Source: Pseudomonadota bacterium (GTDB lineage: Bacteria > Pseudomonadota > Gammaproteobacteria > Steroidobacterales > Steroidobacteraceae). From it: DNA of 54,614 bases. The notes beneath the pieces were generated by a model that was given only the letters and a program-made list of their open reading frames with translations, was not told the DNA's origin and searched no databases. The stretch is from assembly GCA_021792755.1 (NCBI GenBank), contig JAJYUA010000029.1, forward strand, positions 1-54,614. The letters run 5' to 3'. Every line of letters begins with the position of its first letter. Position 1 is the stretch's first letter. The position numbers and the translations under genes are program-made. Of this stretch, positions 1 through 8,831 are shown one piece after another.

Positions 1-2586
1 GACCCAGGCTTCGAAGCGCAGGCCCGCCGCCGGATCATATGGTCTTGCGAAAGCTTCGGGATTTGCCGCCCGCCACTCGTCCCAGTCCTCGCCCGTCACC
101 CTGGCGACCTCCACCAGATAGCCGCTGGTCGCCTGGCCCACCGCGTTCTTCGAGGTGGTGCCGGTGGGGGCGATGGTGTTGATGGCGCCGCCGCGGTCCA
201 CCTTGCCGAGGATGATCGGATCGATGCGTGCGCCGTGATCGATATAGGCGACCCCGGGCCGCAGCCGCTCGGTGACATAGGCGCCGCCGAGCACGATGCC
301 GCGCTCGTTGAAGATCTTGATGACATCGCCGTGCCGGATGCCGCGCTTGGCCGCCTCGGAGGTATGGATCCAGATCGGCTCGTATTTGTAGCCGTCGGGA
401 CCGGTGATCTTGCAGGTCGGCGCCTCGCGGGTCCAGGTGATGTCGTCGCACTGGGCGTGAACGCGCCAACGGCCGTGGTTCGACATCAGCAGCAGCGGAT
501 AGGCCTTGGCGCGGACGCTGCTGAGCCGCTCGTCGTGCATCTCGCTCCTCTCCACCCATTGCGGACTGGGCGGGCGCTCCTTGTCGTGCGGGAAGTGCTC
601 GGCGAGGCGCTCGGAATAGAATTCCAGCTTCTTCGAGGGCGTGCCGAGCGGATGCTTTTGCGGATCCTCGGCGAACTTGCGCCAGCCGGGGGAATCCTTC
701 TCCCAGTCCTCGGCCACCTGGTAGAGGTAGTAGCCTTTCTCGCGAAACTCCTCCCAGGAAATCATCCGCTCGAGTCCCATGTAGCCGAAGACTTTCTTCT
801 GCAGATCCTCCGTGGTGAGGCCTTCCGAGACCTGCTTGTCGTAGCCGAGCTTCTTGGCGATCTCGTAGACGATCTCGTAATCGCTCTTGGATTCGCCGAT
901 CGGCTCGATCGCCTTGTCGCACAGCATCACGTCGGCGAACTGGCCGCCCTGGCGCACATTGGTGACGATGTCGTCCACCTCCATGTGGGTGTTGGCAGGC
1001 AGGATGATGTCGGAGAACAGGCAGTCGTTCTCCAGCCACGGATGCTGGGCGATGATGCACTCCACCTGCTCGCTTCGCAGCGCCTTCTCGGTGTCGTTGC
1101 CGCCGTTCCAGCAGGTGGTGCGGCAGGGGCAGTCCGTCCACATCATGCGGATGCGCGCACTGTCCTTGCCGGCGATCGGGAACTGGTACTCCATGAACTG
1201 GTTGGCGACGTTGCCCTCGATGGAGCCTATGCCGTGGAACTTCAGCGGCTCCTCGGTGAGCAGGTGAGTATGCACCAACGTCTTGGGCAGCGCCGATTCC
1301 TGCCAATTGGCGATCGACGACAAGGTCGGGATGGCGAGCCTTTCCTCGATTTCGGGATTGAAGAACGAGGTGCCGGCCAGGCCCTCCATGCGCGGCATCC
1401 CCCAGTAAGTCATCTGGTGCTGGTGCACGCCCGGCTTGCCGAGGCCCTGCATGCCGAGCAGGCACACCTCCATGCGCGCCGGCTCGTGCGAGTACGGCCC
1501 GCGGATGTAGCCGCCGCCGAAGTAATGCGCGATGGAGGTGCGCATCCTCGCCCACTCGCGCGCCAGCGCCTTGATGGTCCATTCCGGCACGCCGCACTTG
1601 GGCGAGGCCCAGGCCGGCGTTTTCGGCACCCCGTCGGTCTCGCCCATCACGTAGGCGGAGAACTTGTCGAAGCCCACGACGTGCGTCGCCACATAGTCCT
1701 TGTCGTACGTGTCCTCCTTGATCCACGTGTAGGCGATCGCAAGCTGCATCGCCACGTCCGTATTGGGCAGCACCGGAATCCATTTGTCGGCATGCACGGC
1801 GGCGCCGTAGTTCAGGTCCGGACAGATGTACACCTGCTTGATGCCGATATCGCGCCAGAAATACATCAGCTTGCTGGCGAACTGGCCGGTGAAGCCCCAG
1901 GGCGTGGTCTCCGGATCGCAGCCCCAGAACAGACACATCTCGGTGTGCTCGGTCGAGTCCTTCACGATGTTGGCCGCCGGCCAGTAATTGCCCTGCACGC
2001 CCTGTCCCCAGACATGCTTGGCGCCCCAGTACCAGCCTTCCCAGCTGTCCGGATTGCGCACCTGGAGCGTGAAGCCGCCCATGTGATCGAGCAGCAGGCC
2101 CGGCTGGCCGTGCGGGGTGTTGATGGTCTTGCACTCGCCGTGGCCGTCGCCCTGCATCAGGATGGCGTTGACACCGTATTTCGCATGGATGCGCCTGATC
2201 TCGTCGGCGATGATGGTGGTCACCTCGTCCCACGAGGCGCGACGGAACTTGCTCTTGCCGCGGTTTTGGGGATTACGCTGCCCGTGGGGGTCCCAGTCGA
2301 CGCGGATCAGCGGATACTTGATGCGGTTCGGCGAATAAACGCGCTTCTTGTAGGCGAGCGAATACGGCGACGGCATGGACTTCCATCTCGGCTCGAGCAC
2401 CTTGCCGTCCTTGTGGATTTTCCAGGTGCGAATCTTCTCGCGGTCGTACTTCTCATCGAAGCGAAACGGCCGCACGCGCAGCACCTTGCCGTTCTTCACA
2501 TCGATCATGCCCTCGGCGCCGCCGCCATAAAAGCCGCCCAATCCGAGTGACCGGTAGACCGTCTTGTCGCCTCTTGTGTCGCCCAT
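1..2586 (-). CDS. Transhydroxylase-like molybdopterin enzyme, large subunit (C-terminus cut by window edge)
   Basis: The reading frame is open from an ATG at 2586 to the left edge (862 codons), so only a short tail should be missing. It belongs to the DMSO-reductase superfamily near the Pelobacter transhydroxylase. The conserved NPDSWEGW block gives Asp180/Ser181, matching the catalytic Asp and Mo-ligating Ser of transhydroxylase, and a GDGHGE block gives His149 at the catalytic His position. It has no N-terminal [4Fe-4S] cysteine motif, as in transhydroxylase. Unlike the two other copies in the window it lacks the FPGY motif carrying the active-site Tyr, so its substrate probably differs. 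The C-terminal region (SKNAVGQ...GYLVEV) is the usual MGD-binding end. It lies 53 bp behind an IclR gene and at the end of the dsr run. Its small subunit, if any, is outside the window. A catechol dehydroxylase or another hydroxyl-transfer or reductase role is possible. Confidence 0.85.
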   Translation of the reverse strand, partial: MGDTRGDKTVYRSLGLGGFYGGGAEGMIDVKNGKVLRVRPFRFDEKYDREKIRTWKIHKDGKVLEPRWKSMPSPYSLAYKKRVYSPNRIKYPLIRVDWDPHGQRNPQNRGKSKFRRASWDEVTTIIADEIRRIHAKYGVNAILMQGDGHGECKTINTPHGQPGLLLDHMGGFTLQVRNPDSWEGWYWGAKHVWGQGVQGNYWPAANIVKDSTEHTEMCLFWGCDPETTPWGFTGQFASKLMYFWRDIGIKQVYICPDLNYGAAVHADKWIPVLPNTDVAMQLAIAYTWIKEDTYDKDYVATHVVGFDKFSAYVMGETDGVPKTPAWASPKCGVPEWTIKALAREWARMRTSIAHYFGGGYIRGPYSHEPARMEVCLLGMQGLGKPGVHQHQMTYWGMPRMEGLAGTSFFNPEIEERLAIPTLSSIANWQESALPKTLVHTHLLTEEPLKFHGIGSIEGNVANQFMEYQFPIAGKDSARIRMMWTDCPCRTTCWNGGNDTEKALRSEQVECIIAQHPWLENDCLFSDIILPANTHMEVDDIVTNVRQGGQFADVMLCDKAIEPIGESKSDYEIVYEIAKKLGYDKQVSEGLTTEDLQKKVFGYMGLERMISWEEFREKGYYLYQVAEDWEKDSPGWRKFAEDPQKHPLGTPSKKLEFYSERLAEHFPHDKERPPSPQWVERSEMHDERLSSVRAKAYPLLLMSNHGRWRVHAQCDDITWTREAPTCKITGPDGYKYEPIWIHTSEAAKRGIRHGDVIKIFNERGIVLGGAYVTERLRPGVAYIDHGARIDPIILGKVDRGGAINTIAPTGTTSKNAVGQATSGYLVEVARVTGEDWDEWRAANPEAFARPYDPAAGLRFEAWV

Positions 2587-2639
2587 CGTCGATCTCCGTC
2601 ATGTCTGATATGTTGGTCGAACCCGCCGTACCGGCTTGC

Positions 2640-3398
2640 TCAGCCGAGGCTGTACCCCATCTCGCGGGAGATATCGGCCGCCGCGCGCAGCAGCTCGTGG
2701 CCCAGCTTTTCCATGCGCTTGCCGAGCACGATCTCCGGCGTCTCCGACAGGCTGATCGCGCCGACGAGCCGACGATCGCGGCCGAACACCGGTGCCCCGA
2801 GCGCGGCAAGTCCGGGGATCAATTCCTCGCGGGCGATCGAATAGCCGCGTTCGCGGGCACTCTCGATGTCCTTGCGAAGCGCGGCGCGACTGGTGATCGA
2901 GCTCTTGGTGTGTGCCACGAGCTCGACGGTGCGCAGGTAATCCCCCAGCTGCGCCGGATCCATGTTTGCCAGGATCGCCTTGCCGATGGCCGAACAGTAC
3001 GCCGGAGTGCGCGGACCGATCTGATGCGAAAGGTAATCCTCCGAGCGCGGCACGGCGAGGTGAGTGATCAGAACCGAGCCGTTCTCGAGGATACCGATGC
3101 GAGCGGTGAGTCCCGTGCGCGCCGCCAGATTTTGCGCCGGGCGCGCGCCCTTGACGTTGATTTCCAGATTGCCCACGTAGATCATGCCCAGCTCGAACAA
3201 CCGAGGTCCCACACCGTATTTGCGGCTGTCCGGATCCTGCTGCAGGAAGCCCTGCTGCTGCAACGTCGTCACCAGCCCCCAGACCGTGCCCTTGTTCAGT
3301 CCCAGGGCGGCGGCGATCTCGGTCACCCCGAGTCGCTGCGGCGAGCGGCAGAAGAGCGAAATGATGTCTGTCGCCCGGTGTACCGATTGAATGTTCAT
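2640..3398 (-). CDS. IclR-family transcriptional regulator
   Basis: A 252-aa protein starting MNIQSVHRA. It has an N-terminal winged helix-turn-helix (residues 5-65, with GVTEIAAALGLNKGTVWGL) and a C-terminal IclR effector-binding domain (AYCSAIGKAILANM, then a GYSIAREE segment), which is the full normal length of the family. The frame extends upstream of 3398, but the MNIQ start fits the family alignment and avoids reading back into the desulfurase gene. It lies between the cysteine desulfurase and the transhydroxylase-like gene on the same strand, so it probably controls one or both. IclR proteins often respond to aromatic acids; the actual ligand cannot be read from the sequence. Confidence 0.9.
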   Translation of the reverse strand: MNIQSVHRATDIISLFCRSPQRLGVTEIAAALGLNKGTVWGLVTTLQQQGFLQQDPDSRKYGVGPRLFELGMIYVGNLEINVKGARPAQNLAARTGLTARIGILENGSVLITHLAVPRSEDYLSHQIGPRTPAYCSAIGKAILANMDPAQLGDYLRTVELVAHTKSSITSRAALRKDIESARERGYSIAREELIPGLAALGAPVFGRDRRLVGAISLSETPEIVLGKRMEKLGHELLRAAADISREMGYSLG

Positions 3399-3483
3399 GG
3401 CTGCCCGCCGGGCTTCATGTACGGGATGAGCTCCAATCGGCCCGACAGCCTGCAAGAGGACAAGAGCCTTGACGAAGCCGCCC

Positions 3484-4665
3484 TCATCGCGACCCGGTCC
3501 ATGCTGCGACCTCCGCCACGGCGGCGATCGCCGCGTCGATTTCCTCTTCCGTGTTGAAGGCGCCGATCGAGAAGCGGACGCTGCCGCGTCGCGCCGCCGT
3601 GCCGATGCGCTTGTGCACCAGGGGCGCGCATTGCAGACCGGTTCGAGTGGCGATGTCGTGCTTGACGTCGAGCCTGAGACCGGCGTCGGCCGCTTCCAGG
3701 TCGCCGACATTGAGCGAGATGGTGGACATGTGGTCCGTCAGGCTGTCGCAACAGTAGAGCCGAACACCGGCGATCTCGCGAACCCCTTCCACGAAGCGTC
3801 GCGCCAGGCGCATCTCGCGGGCGTGAATGTTTTCGACCCCGTCGGCTTGCAGCCACTCCTGCCCGGCCCACAGGGCGGCCACTCCCAGCATGTTGATGGT
3901 GCCGTACTCGAGCCGCCAGGGATAATCGGAAAGGTGATAGGGGTGTTCCGAGTTCACGCCGGTTCCGCCCGCGCGCACCTGTCGAATGTCCAGGTGCTTG
4001 CGCACGCACAGTCCGCCGATGCCGGTCGCACCCATCAACGATTTATGCCCTGTGAAGGCCAGCACGTCCACGTTCATCGCCTTCATGTCGATCGGTACCA
4101 CGCCCGCCGTCTGTGACACGTCGAGCGCGAAGGGAATACCGTGCTCGCGACACATGCGGCCGATTTGCGCCGCCGGCTGGATGGTGCCGATGACATTGGA
4201 GCCGTGATTGACGATGACGAGGCGGGTGTTCGGCCGTATGGCGCGCGCGATGTCGTGCGGATCGACGAATCCCGCGCCATCGAAAGGCACGAACGTCGCC
4301 TCTGCGCCGCCGTCGCGCACCAGATGGTTGATCGGGCGGATCACCGAATTGTGCTCGAGCTCTGTGGTGACCACGTGATCGCCCGCGGATACCAGCCCGG
4401 GAATGATCAGGTTCAGCGCGTCGGTGGCGTTGTAGCCGAAGCACAGCCGCTCGGGCGCATCCTCGTCGCCGTTGAAGAACCGGGTCAGGCGCAACCGCAG
4501 TCTGTCCAGCAATGTCGCCGCCTCGATGCCGAGCTCGTAGCCGCTGCGCCCCGGGCTGACGCCGGCGCAGCGGTAGAAATCGGTCATGAAGCGGTAGACG
4601 CTTTCGGGTTTCGGCCAGGAGGTCGAGGCGTTGTCGAAGTAAATCAGCTTCTGCGGTGCGTTCAT
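3484..4665 (-). CDS. Class V aminotransferase / cysteine desulfurase-like protein
   Basis: A 393-aa PLP enzyme of the NifS/SufS fold. FDNASTSWPKP lies at the N-terminus, His105 stacks on PLP (TELEHNS), Asp182 (LDVSQTAG) is the PLP-N1 ligand, Lys208 (FTGHKSLMG) is the Schiff-base lysine, and Cys346 (TGLQCAPLVH) sits in the persulfide loop. All residues needed to take sulfur from cysteine are present. Its ATG overlaps the dsrP stop as ATGA, so it is translationally coupled to the dsr run and should be its last core gene. Known desulfurases hand persulfide to TusA/TusE-type carriers; here DsrC is the obvious candidate acceptor (inference). A cysteine-sulfinate or selenocysteine lyase activity cannot be excluded. 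Confidence 0.85.
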   Translation of the reverse strand: MNAPQKLIYFDNASTSWPKPESVYRFMTDFYRCAGVSPGRSGYELGIEAATLLDRLRLRLTRFFNGDEDAPERLCFGYNATDALNLIIPGLVSAGDHVVTTELEHNSVIRPINHLVRDGGAEATFVPFDGAGFVDPHDIARAIRPNTRLVIVNHGSNVIGTIQPAAQIGRMCREHGIPFALDVSQTAGVVPIDMKAMNVDVLAFTGHKSLMGATGIGGLCVRKHLDIRQVRAGGTGVNSEHPYHLSDYPWRLEYGTINMLGVAALWAGQEWLQADGVENIHAREMRLARRFVEGVREIAGVRLYCCDSLTDHMSTISLNVGDLEAADAGLRLDVKHDIATRTGLQCAPLVHKRIGTAARRGSVRFSIGAFNTEEEIDAAIAAVAEVAAWTGSR

Positions 4666-5861
4666 TTGGGTCGCACCTTTTCATCCGCCAGCGTTTCGGG
4701 AAGAAACGGCAGAAGCTTCAGTGCGAACAGGGCGATGAACAGGGCAAGGGCGCAACCACCGAGCCCCAGGGCGAACTCAGGAAGGCTCGGGGCGTAGAAA
4801 TTCACCACCCCGTCGTAGAAGGAGCTGGACACGTGCATGCCGGGGAAGATCGACAGCGGCCAGGCCTGGCCGCCGATGATGATGTCGTACATGAGGGCGA
4901 GCCCTCCGACCAAGACCGACGCCGATCCCCAGACGACTGCGGCACGCGAGCGGCGCGTCTGCGGCAGCCAGAACAGCAGCATCGGCAGCACCCCGCCGAG
5001 GAGCACCGCCCCGAACCAGAAAAGGAACGTGTAGATTCCCCCGTTCCACAGCAGGAAGGCCTCGGCGCCGCGGAACTTAGCCTCGTAGAGCTTGGTGAGG
5101 TGGAAGGCGAGCAGGAAGTAAAGGACGGCCGCCGCGAACACACCCAGCAGGTTCTTCAGCCGCATCAGAATCTCATCGCCCAGCGGCCGGCCCGTGCCCT
5201 TGAAGGCGGCCATCAGCACCAGGATGAAGATCGCCAGCCCGAAGGACAAGGACATCACGATGAACATCGGCGCCATGATCGCCTCGTCGTAGGGCTGACG
5301 GGCGACCAGAAAGCCGAAGATCGAGCCGGTGCCCGTGGTCAGGATCAGCCGCCACAGAAAGGCGGCCGTGCCGACCACGCGGGTGTAGCGGTTCAGCCGC
5401 CGCTCCATCATCACCCACAGATACCAGCCGGTGAGCGCAAGAAAGCCAGTGTAGAGGAAGATGTTCCAGGCGAAGATCGAGCGGAAATTGTAGTGTGTCA
5501 TGGCGAGGCCGAGGCGATCTGGCCGACCGAGGTCGAGCACCAGGATCGCCAGCCCGCCGAGCAGAAGCGCGATGGCCAGCAGTCCGGACAATCGCGCCAG
5601 CGGCTTGTACGCCACCCTGGCGAACACAGAGGCGATGGAGGCGGTATTGAGCGCGCCCGAGGCCGCCACGATCAAAAACACCGCGAACACATGCGGCATG
5701 CCCCAGACCACCTGGTTGGTCATGCCGGTGATGATGTGGCCGATGTGTGCCATGAAGTACGCCGCCGTCAATCCCGCGGCCATGAACGCGGTAAGCAGCG
5801 CCGCCAGGGCCCAGAAGCCGGCGCTCTGCCCTTCGATCTCACGATAATGGATCGCGCTCAT
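4662..5861 (-). CDS. dsrP: DsrP, NrfD-family membrane subunit of the DsrMKJOP complex
   Basis: A 399-aa polytopic inner-membrane protein with about ten hydrophobic segments, of the NrfD/PsrC/HmcC type. This is the quinone-interacting subunit that pairs with the DsrO ferredoxin and the DsrJ cytochrome. Typical features include the N-terminal MSAIHYREIEG segment and the DLGRPDR loop between helices. It follows dsrO after three bases and shares an ATGA overlap with the downstream desulfurase. Its function, electron transfer between menaquinone/ubiquinone and the periplasmic FeS/haem subunits, is family knowledge. Its position in the M-K-J-O-P order makes the DsrP assignment much stronger than a generic NrfD call. 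Confidence 0.9.
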   Translation of the reverse strand: MSAIHYREIEGQSAGFWALAALLTAFMAAGLTAAYFMAHIGHIITGMTNQVVWGMPHVFAVFLIVAASGALNTASIASVFARVAYKPLARLSGLLAIALLLGGLAILVLDLGRPDRLGLAMTHYNFRSIFAWNIFLYTGFLALTGWYLWVMMERRLNRYTRVVGTAAFLWRLILTTGTGSIFGFLVARQPYDEAIMAPMFIVMSLSFGLAIFILVLMAAFKGTGRPLGDEILMRLKNLLGVFAAAVLYFLLAFHLTKLYEAKFRGAEAFLLWNGGIYTFLFWFGAVLLGGVLPMLLFWLPQTRRSRAAVVWGSASVLVGGLALMYDIIIGGQAWPLSIFPGMHVSSSFYDGVVNFYAPSLPEFALGLGGCALALFIALFALKLLPFLPETLADEKVRPK

Positions 5862-5864
5862 CGT

Positions 5865-6704
5865 CTACAGGCCCCGATACCGCACGCCTGGATCGAGCAT
5901 CAGATCGGCGCGCAGCTGCGCTGCAGGATACTCGGCGAGCGCGCGGCGGATGGCGCTCTGCGGGTCCTTCAGGTTCCCGAAGGTCATCGCGCCGCCGCCC
6001 TCGCGCGAGCAGGCTTCCACGCAGGCCGGTATCTTGCCCGCATCGATGCGCGGCACGCACAGCGTGCACCCTTCCACCGTGCCCTTGCCGCGCGGGGCCC
6101 ACGGCTTCTGGTTGGTGAGGTTCTCACTGATGAAGGAGCGCGCCTTGTACGGACAGGCCATCATGCAGAAGCGGCAGCCGATGCAGATGTGCCGGTCCAC
6201 CAGCACGATGCCGTCGGCCCGCTTGAAGGAGGCGCCGGTGGGGCAAACCTCGACGCAGGGCGCATTGCCGCAATGCTGGCACATCACCGGCACCGAGCGC
6301 GAAAAGCCCGTCTTCGGGTCGCTCACCTGCACCTTGCGGATCCATTGCGGATCGGTGGGTCGGCCTTCGTTCTTCCAGCCGTTGTACGACGAGCACGCCG
6401 CCACGCAGACGCTGCAAGACGCCTTGCACTTGGTGGTGTCAATCAGCAGGCCCCAGCGCGTCTTCGAACTCGCCCCCGCCGCCCTGCGCCCGGCGGCTTC
6501 GGCATAGGCGATCAGGCTCACCCCCGGGGCGAGCACCAGCGCGCTCACCGCCGCGGCGCCCACGAGCCACCGCCGTCCTTCGTCGATGCCCGCCTCAGCG
6601 CGCCCGCGTTCTGCAGGCTGGCCAAGATTCCTGCCTTCCCCGACCTCGCCCCTGCCGCGCCGCGGCTTGCCCGCGGTCGAATTCTCTCCCGGCGATTTCC
6701 TCAT
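5865..6704 (-). CDS. dsrO: DsrO, periplasmic ferredoxin-like Fe-S subunit of DsrMKJOP
   Basis: A 279-aa protein with a twin-arginine motif (residues 44-45, EGRRWLVG) before a hydrophobic stretch, consistent with Tat export. It has four cysteine motifs (CKASCSVCVAAC, CQHCGNAPCVEVCP, CIGCRFCMMACP and CTLC...CVEAC), enough for several [4Fe-4S] clusters. The ATG overlaps the dsrJ stop (ATGA). The 43-residue stretch before the twin arginine is charged, low in complexity and unusually long; I see no obvious later ATG, so either the n-region is really long or a non-ATG start is used. It is expected to sit between DsrJ and DsrP in the periplasmic arm. Confidence 0.9.
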   Translation of the reverse strand: MRKSPGENSTAGKPRRGRGEVGEGRNLGQPAERGRAEAGIDEGRRWLVGAAAVSALVLAPGVSLIAYAEAAGRRAAGASSKTRWGLLIDTTKCKASCSVCVAACSSYNGWKNEGRPTDPQWIRKVQVSDPKTGFSRSVPVMCQHCGNAPCVEVCPTGASFKRADGIVLVDRHICIGCRFCMMACPYKARSFISENLTNQKPWAPRGKGTVEGCTLCVPRIDAGKIPACVEACSREGGGAMTFGNLKDPQSAIRRALAEYPAAQLRADLMLDPGVRYRGL

Positions 6705-7240
6705 TGCGATCTCCAGAGCGGTGAGCTCCAGCGTCTCTCTTGCCCCTGAGACAGCGCTGAGGAAGCCCTTGCCGCTCGCGCCGTCACCACCGTCGCAGCA
6801 CGCCCCTCGCGCGCAACCGGCAGCGTGCGACTCATCGCCTCGGCCGCCTGATACGGAACATCCGGCCGGTTGCTGTGGCAGGAGAAACAGTCGATGCGTA
6901 CCCCGACATAATCATGGCAAGCATTGCAGAAGAACTTCCTGCTCGTCACCGACGGGTATTTGCCGTCCGCCAGCCGCGATACATGACAGTTCATGCACCC
7001 GGGAAGCGATTCCTCCTTGTGACGGATCCCCTCATGTACCGCCTCGTAGCGCAACCGCATCAACAGCTTCATGTGGTTCTTGCGCATCCATGCCACTGGC
7101 CGTACGCAATGCGCGCCTTTGGCCGCCGGAATCACGGGTGAGGCGCCGTGCGTCTGCGCCAACGCGCCACGCCAGAACGGCGCGCTCAAAATCACCAGCA
7201 ACAGCGCCAGCGCTCCAAGGATGACCGGGCGATCACGCAT
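6701..7240 (-). CDS. dsrJ: DsrJ, periplasmic trihaem cytochrome c
   Basis: A 179-aa protein with an N-terminal hydrophobic anchor (residues 6-29) and three haem-binding CxxCH motifs: CMNCH at 82-86, CNACH at 105-109 and CFSCH at 118-122. Cys45 (CVRPVAWMRKNHM) matches the conserved Cys that supplies the unusual His/Cys haem ligation known in DsrJ. It overlaps dsrK by 8 bp and dsrO by 4 bp. After residue 130 there is an Arg/Ala-rich tail of about 50 residues without recognisable features. Confidence 0.93.
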   Translation of the reverse strand: MRDRPVILGALALLLVILSAPFWRGALAQTHGASPVIPAAKGAHCVRPVAWMRKNHMKLLMRLRYEAVHEGIRHKEESLPGCMNCHVSRLADGKYPSVTSRKFFCNACHDYVGVRIDCFSCHSNRPDVPYQAAEAMSRTLPVAREGRAATVVTARAARASSALSQGQERRWSSPLWRSQ

Positions 7241-8831
7241 CCGTCGCCTTCTTCGCGAGCGGCTCGCCGCGCAAGTTGGTGGTGCGCTCTTTCTCGCCGG
7301 TCATCACCAGCGCGTTACCGAGCAGCTCGTGAACGCCCGCCACCTGCACGCCCGGCACCCAGTAATCCATCACCGTGGGCAGCGTCGCCTTGTCGATGGC
7401 GCAGATGCAGGCGAGAAGGTTGACCCCGTGCTCCTCACGCACATGGCGCACTGCGTTGGCGCGAGGGAAACCGCCACGCAGACGCATTTCCATGTTCTCG
7501 TCGTTGCCCAGCCCGGCGCCGCTGCCGCAGCAGAATGTGTATTCGCGGATCGTCTTGGCGGGCATCTCGTGAAAGTGCCTGCAGGCGCGCTGGAGCACGT
7601 AGCGCGGCTCCTCCAACAGCCCCATGGCGCGGGCGGGATTGCAGGAGTCGTGATAGGTGACCACGTATTCGTCGTTGCGCGACGGATCGAGCTTGATCTT
7701 GTCGTGATAGAGCAGATCCGCGGTGAATTCACAGATGTGCACCATCTTGGTCGATGCGGCGTTCTCGAAGCGGGTACCGGTGACGGGCGATACCGGCACC
7801 TGCAGAAAGTCCGCCGGGCCATTCATCGTATCCATGTACTGATGCAGCACGCGCCACATGTGGCCGCACTCCCCGCCCAGGATCCATTTGACGCCAAGAC
7901 GCTTCGCCTCGGCGTAGATCTTGGCGTTCAGCCGTTTCATCAGGTCGTTGGAATGAAAGAGACCGAAATTGCCGCCTTCCGAAGCATAGGCGCTGACGGT
8001 GAAATCGAGCCCGATCTCGCGAAAAAGCATCATGTAGCCGAGCAACGTGTAGTAATGCGGTGTGGCGAAATAATCCGCCGACGGCATCACGAACAGCACC
8101 TCCGCGCCTTTGCGGCCGATGGGAATCTCGATATCCAGACCGGTGATGTCCCGCAGCTCATCGCAAGCGAATTCCAGGCTGTCCTTGAAGGCGTGTGGCC
8201 CGATGCCGAGATGGTTGCCGACTCGGTAACAATTGGCCGCCGGCTCCGTGATCCAGTGAGTGCTCACGCCGATCAGGGAGAGCAGCTCGCGGACGATCAT
8301 GGTGATCTCGGCGGTGTCTATGCCGAACGGGCAATAGACCGAGCAGCGGCGGCATTCCGTGCACTGATAGAAATAGTAGAACCACTCCTTGACCACGTCC
8401 TCGCTCAGGTCGCGGGCGCCGGCGAGCGACCGGAACAGACGTCCTGAAAGGGTGAAATACCGCCGGTACACCGAGCGCACCAGTTCAGCGCGCGCGAACG
8501 GCATGTTCTTCGGATCGCCGGAGCCGAGGTAAAAGTGACACTTGTCGGCGCAGGCGCCGCAGCGCACGCATACATCCATGAACACGCGGAATGAACGGTA
8601 CCTCGCGAGGCGGTCCTTCATGCCCTCGAGCAGAGTCTGCTTCCAGTCCGGCGGCAACTGCCAGTCGAGGTCGGTCGGCTGCCACTTGCGCGGGTTGGGC
8701 AGCCCGAGATGAGCCAGGTCCTTCGGCAGCGAAGCGTTGCTGAAGGTACCCTTGCGAAAATCGACGCGCGCATCACTCCAGTCGCCGGTGGGCGCCTTCA
8801 GTTCGATGTCGATCGCCGGCTTATCCGCCAT
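7233..8831 (-). CDS. dsrK: DsrK, HdrD-like cytoplasmic Fe-S subunit of DsrMKJOP
   Basis: A 532-aa protein. The N-terminal half has two [4Fe-4S] motifs (Cys88/91/94/98 and Cys157/160/163/167). The C-terminal half has CCG-type segments (HDSCNPARAMG and FCCGSGAGLG, plus GGECGHMWR) that bind the noncubane-type active-site cluster of heterodisulfide-reductase-like proteins. Family knowledge: DsrK exchanges electrons with the DsrC disulfide/trisulfide and passes them to haem b of DsrM. The gene overlaps dsrM (11 bp) and dsrJ (8 bp). All catalytic cysteines look intact, so the complex is probably functional. Confidence 0.95.
   Translation of the reverse strand: MADKPAIDIELKAPTGDWSDARVDFRKGTFSNASLPKDLAHLGLPNPRKWQPTDLDWQLPPDWKQTLLEGMKDRLARYRSFRVFMDVCVRCGACADKCHFYLGSGDPKNMPFARAELVRSVYRRYFTLSGRLFRSLAGARDLSEDVVKEWFYYFYQCTECRRCSVYCPFGIDTAEITMIVRELLSLIGVSTHWITEPAANCYRVGNHLGIGPHAFKDSLEFACDELRDITGLDIEIPIGRKGAEVLFVMPSADYFATPHYYTLLGYMMLFREIGLDFTVSAYASEGGNFGLFHSNDLMKRLNAKIYAEAKRLGVKWILGGECGHMWRVLHQYMDTMNGPADFLQVPVSPVTGTRFENAASTKMVHICEFTADLLYHDKIKLDPSRNDEYVVTYHDSCNPARAMGLLEEPRYVLQRACRHFHEMPAKTIREYTFCCGSGAGLGNDENMEMRLRGGFPRANAVRHVREEHGVNLLACICAIDKATLPTVMDYWVPGVQVAGVHELLGNALVMTGEKERTTNLRGEPLAKKATDA

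Noticed and set aside
235-2550. Long plus-strand open frame (771 aa) over the transhydroxylase-like gene
   Set aside because: It is the antisense of a gene with clear conserved motifs; the translation is a His/Arg/Leu-rich GC artefact without a family.
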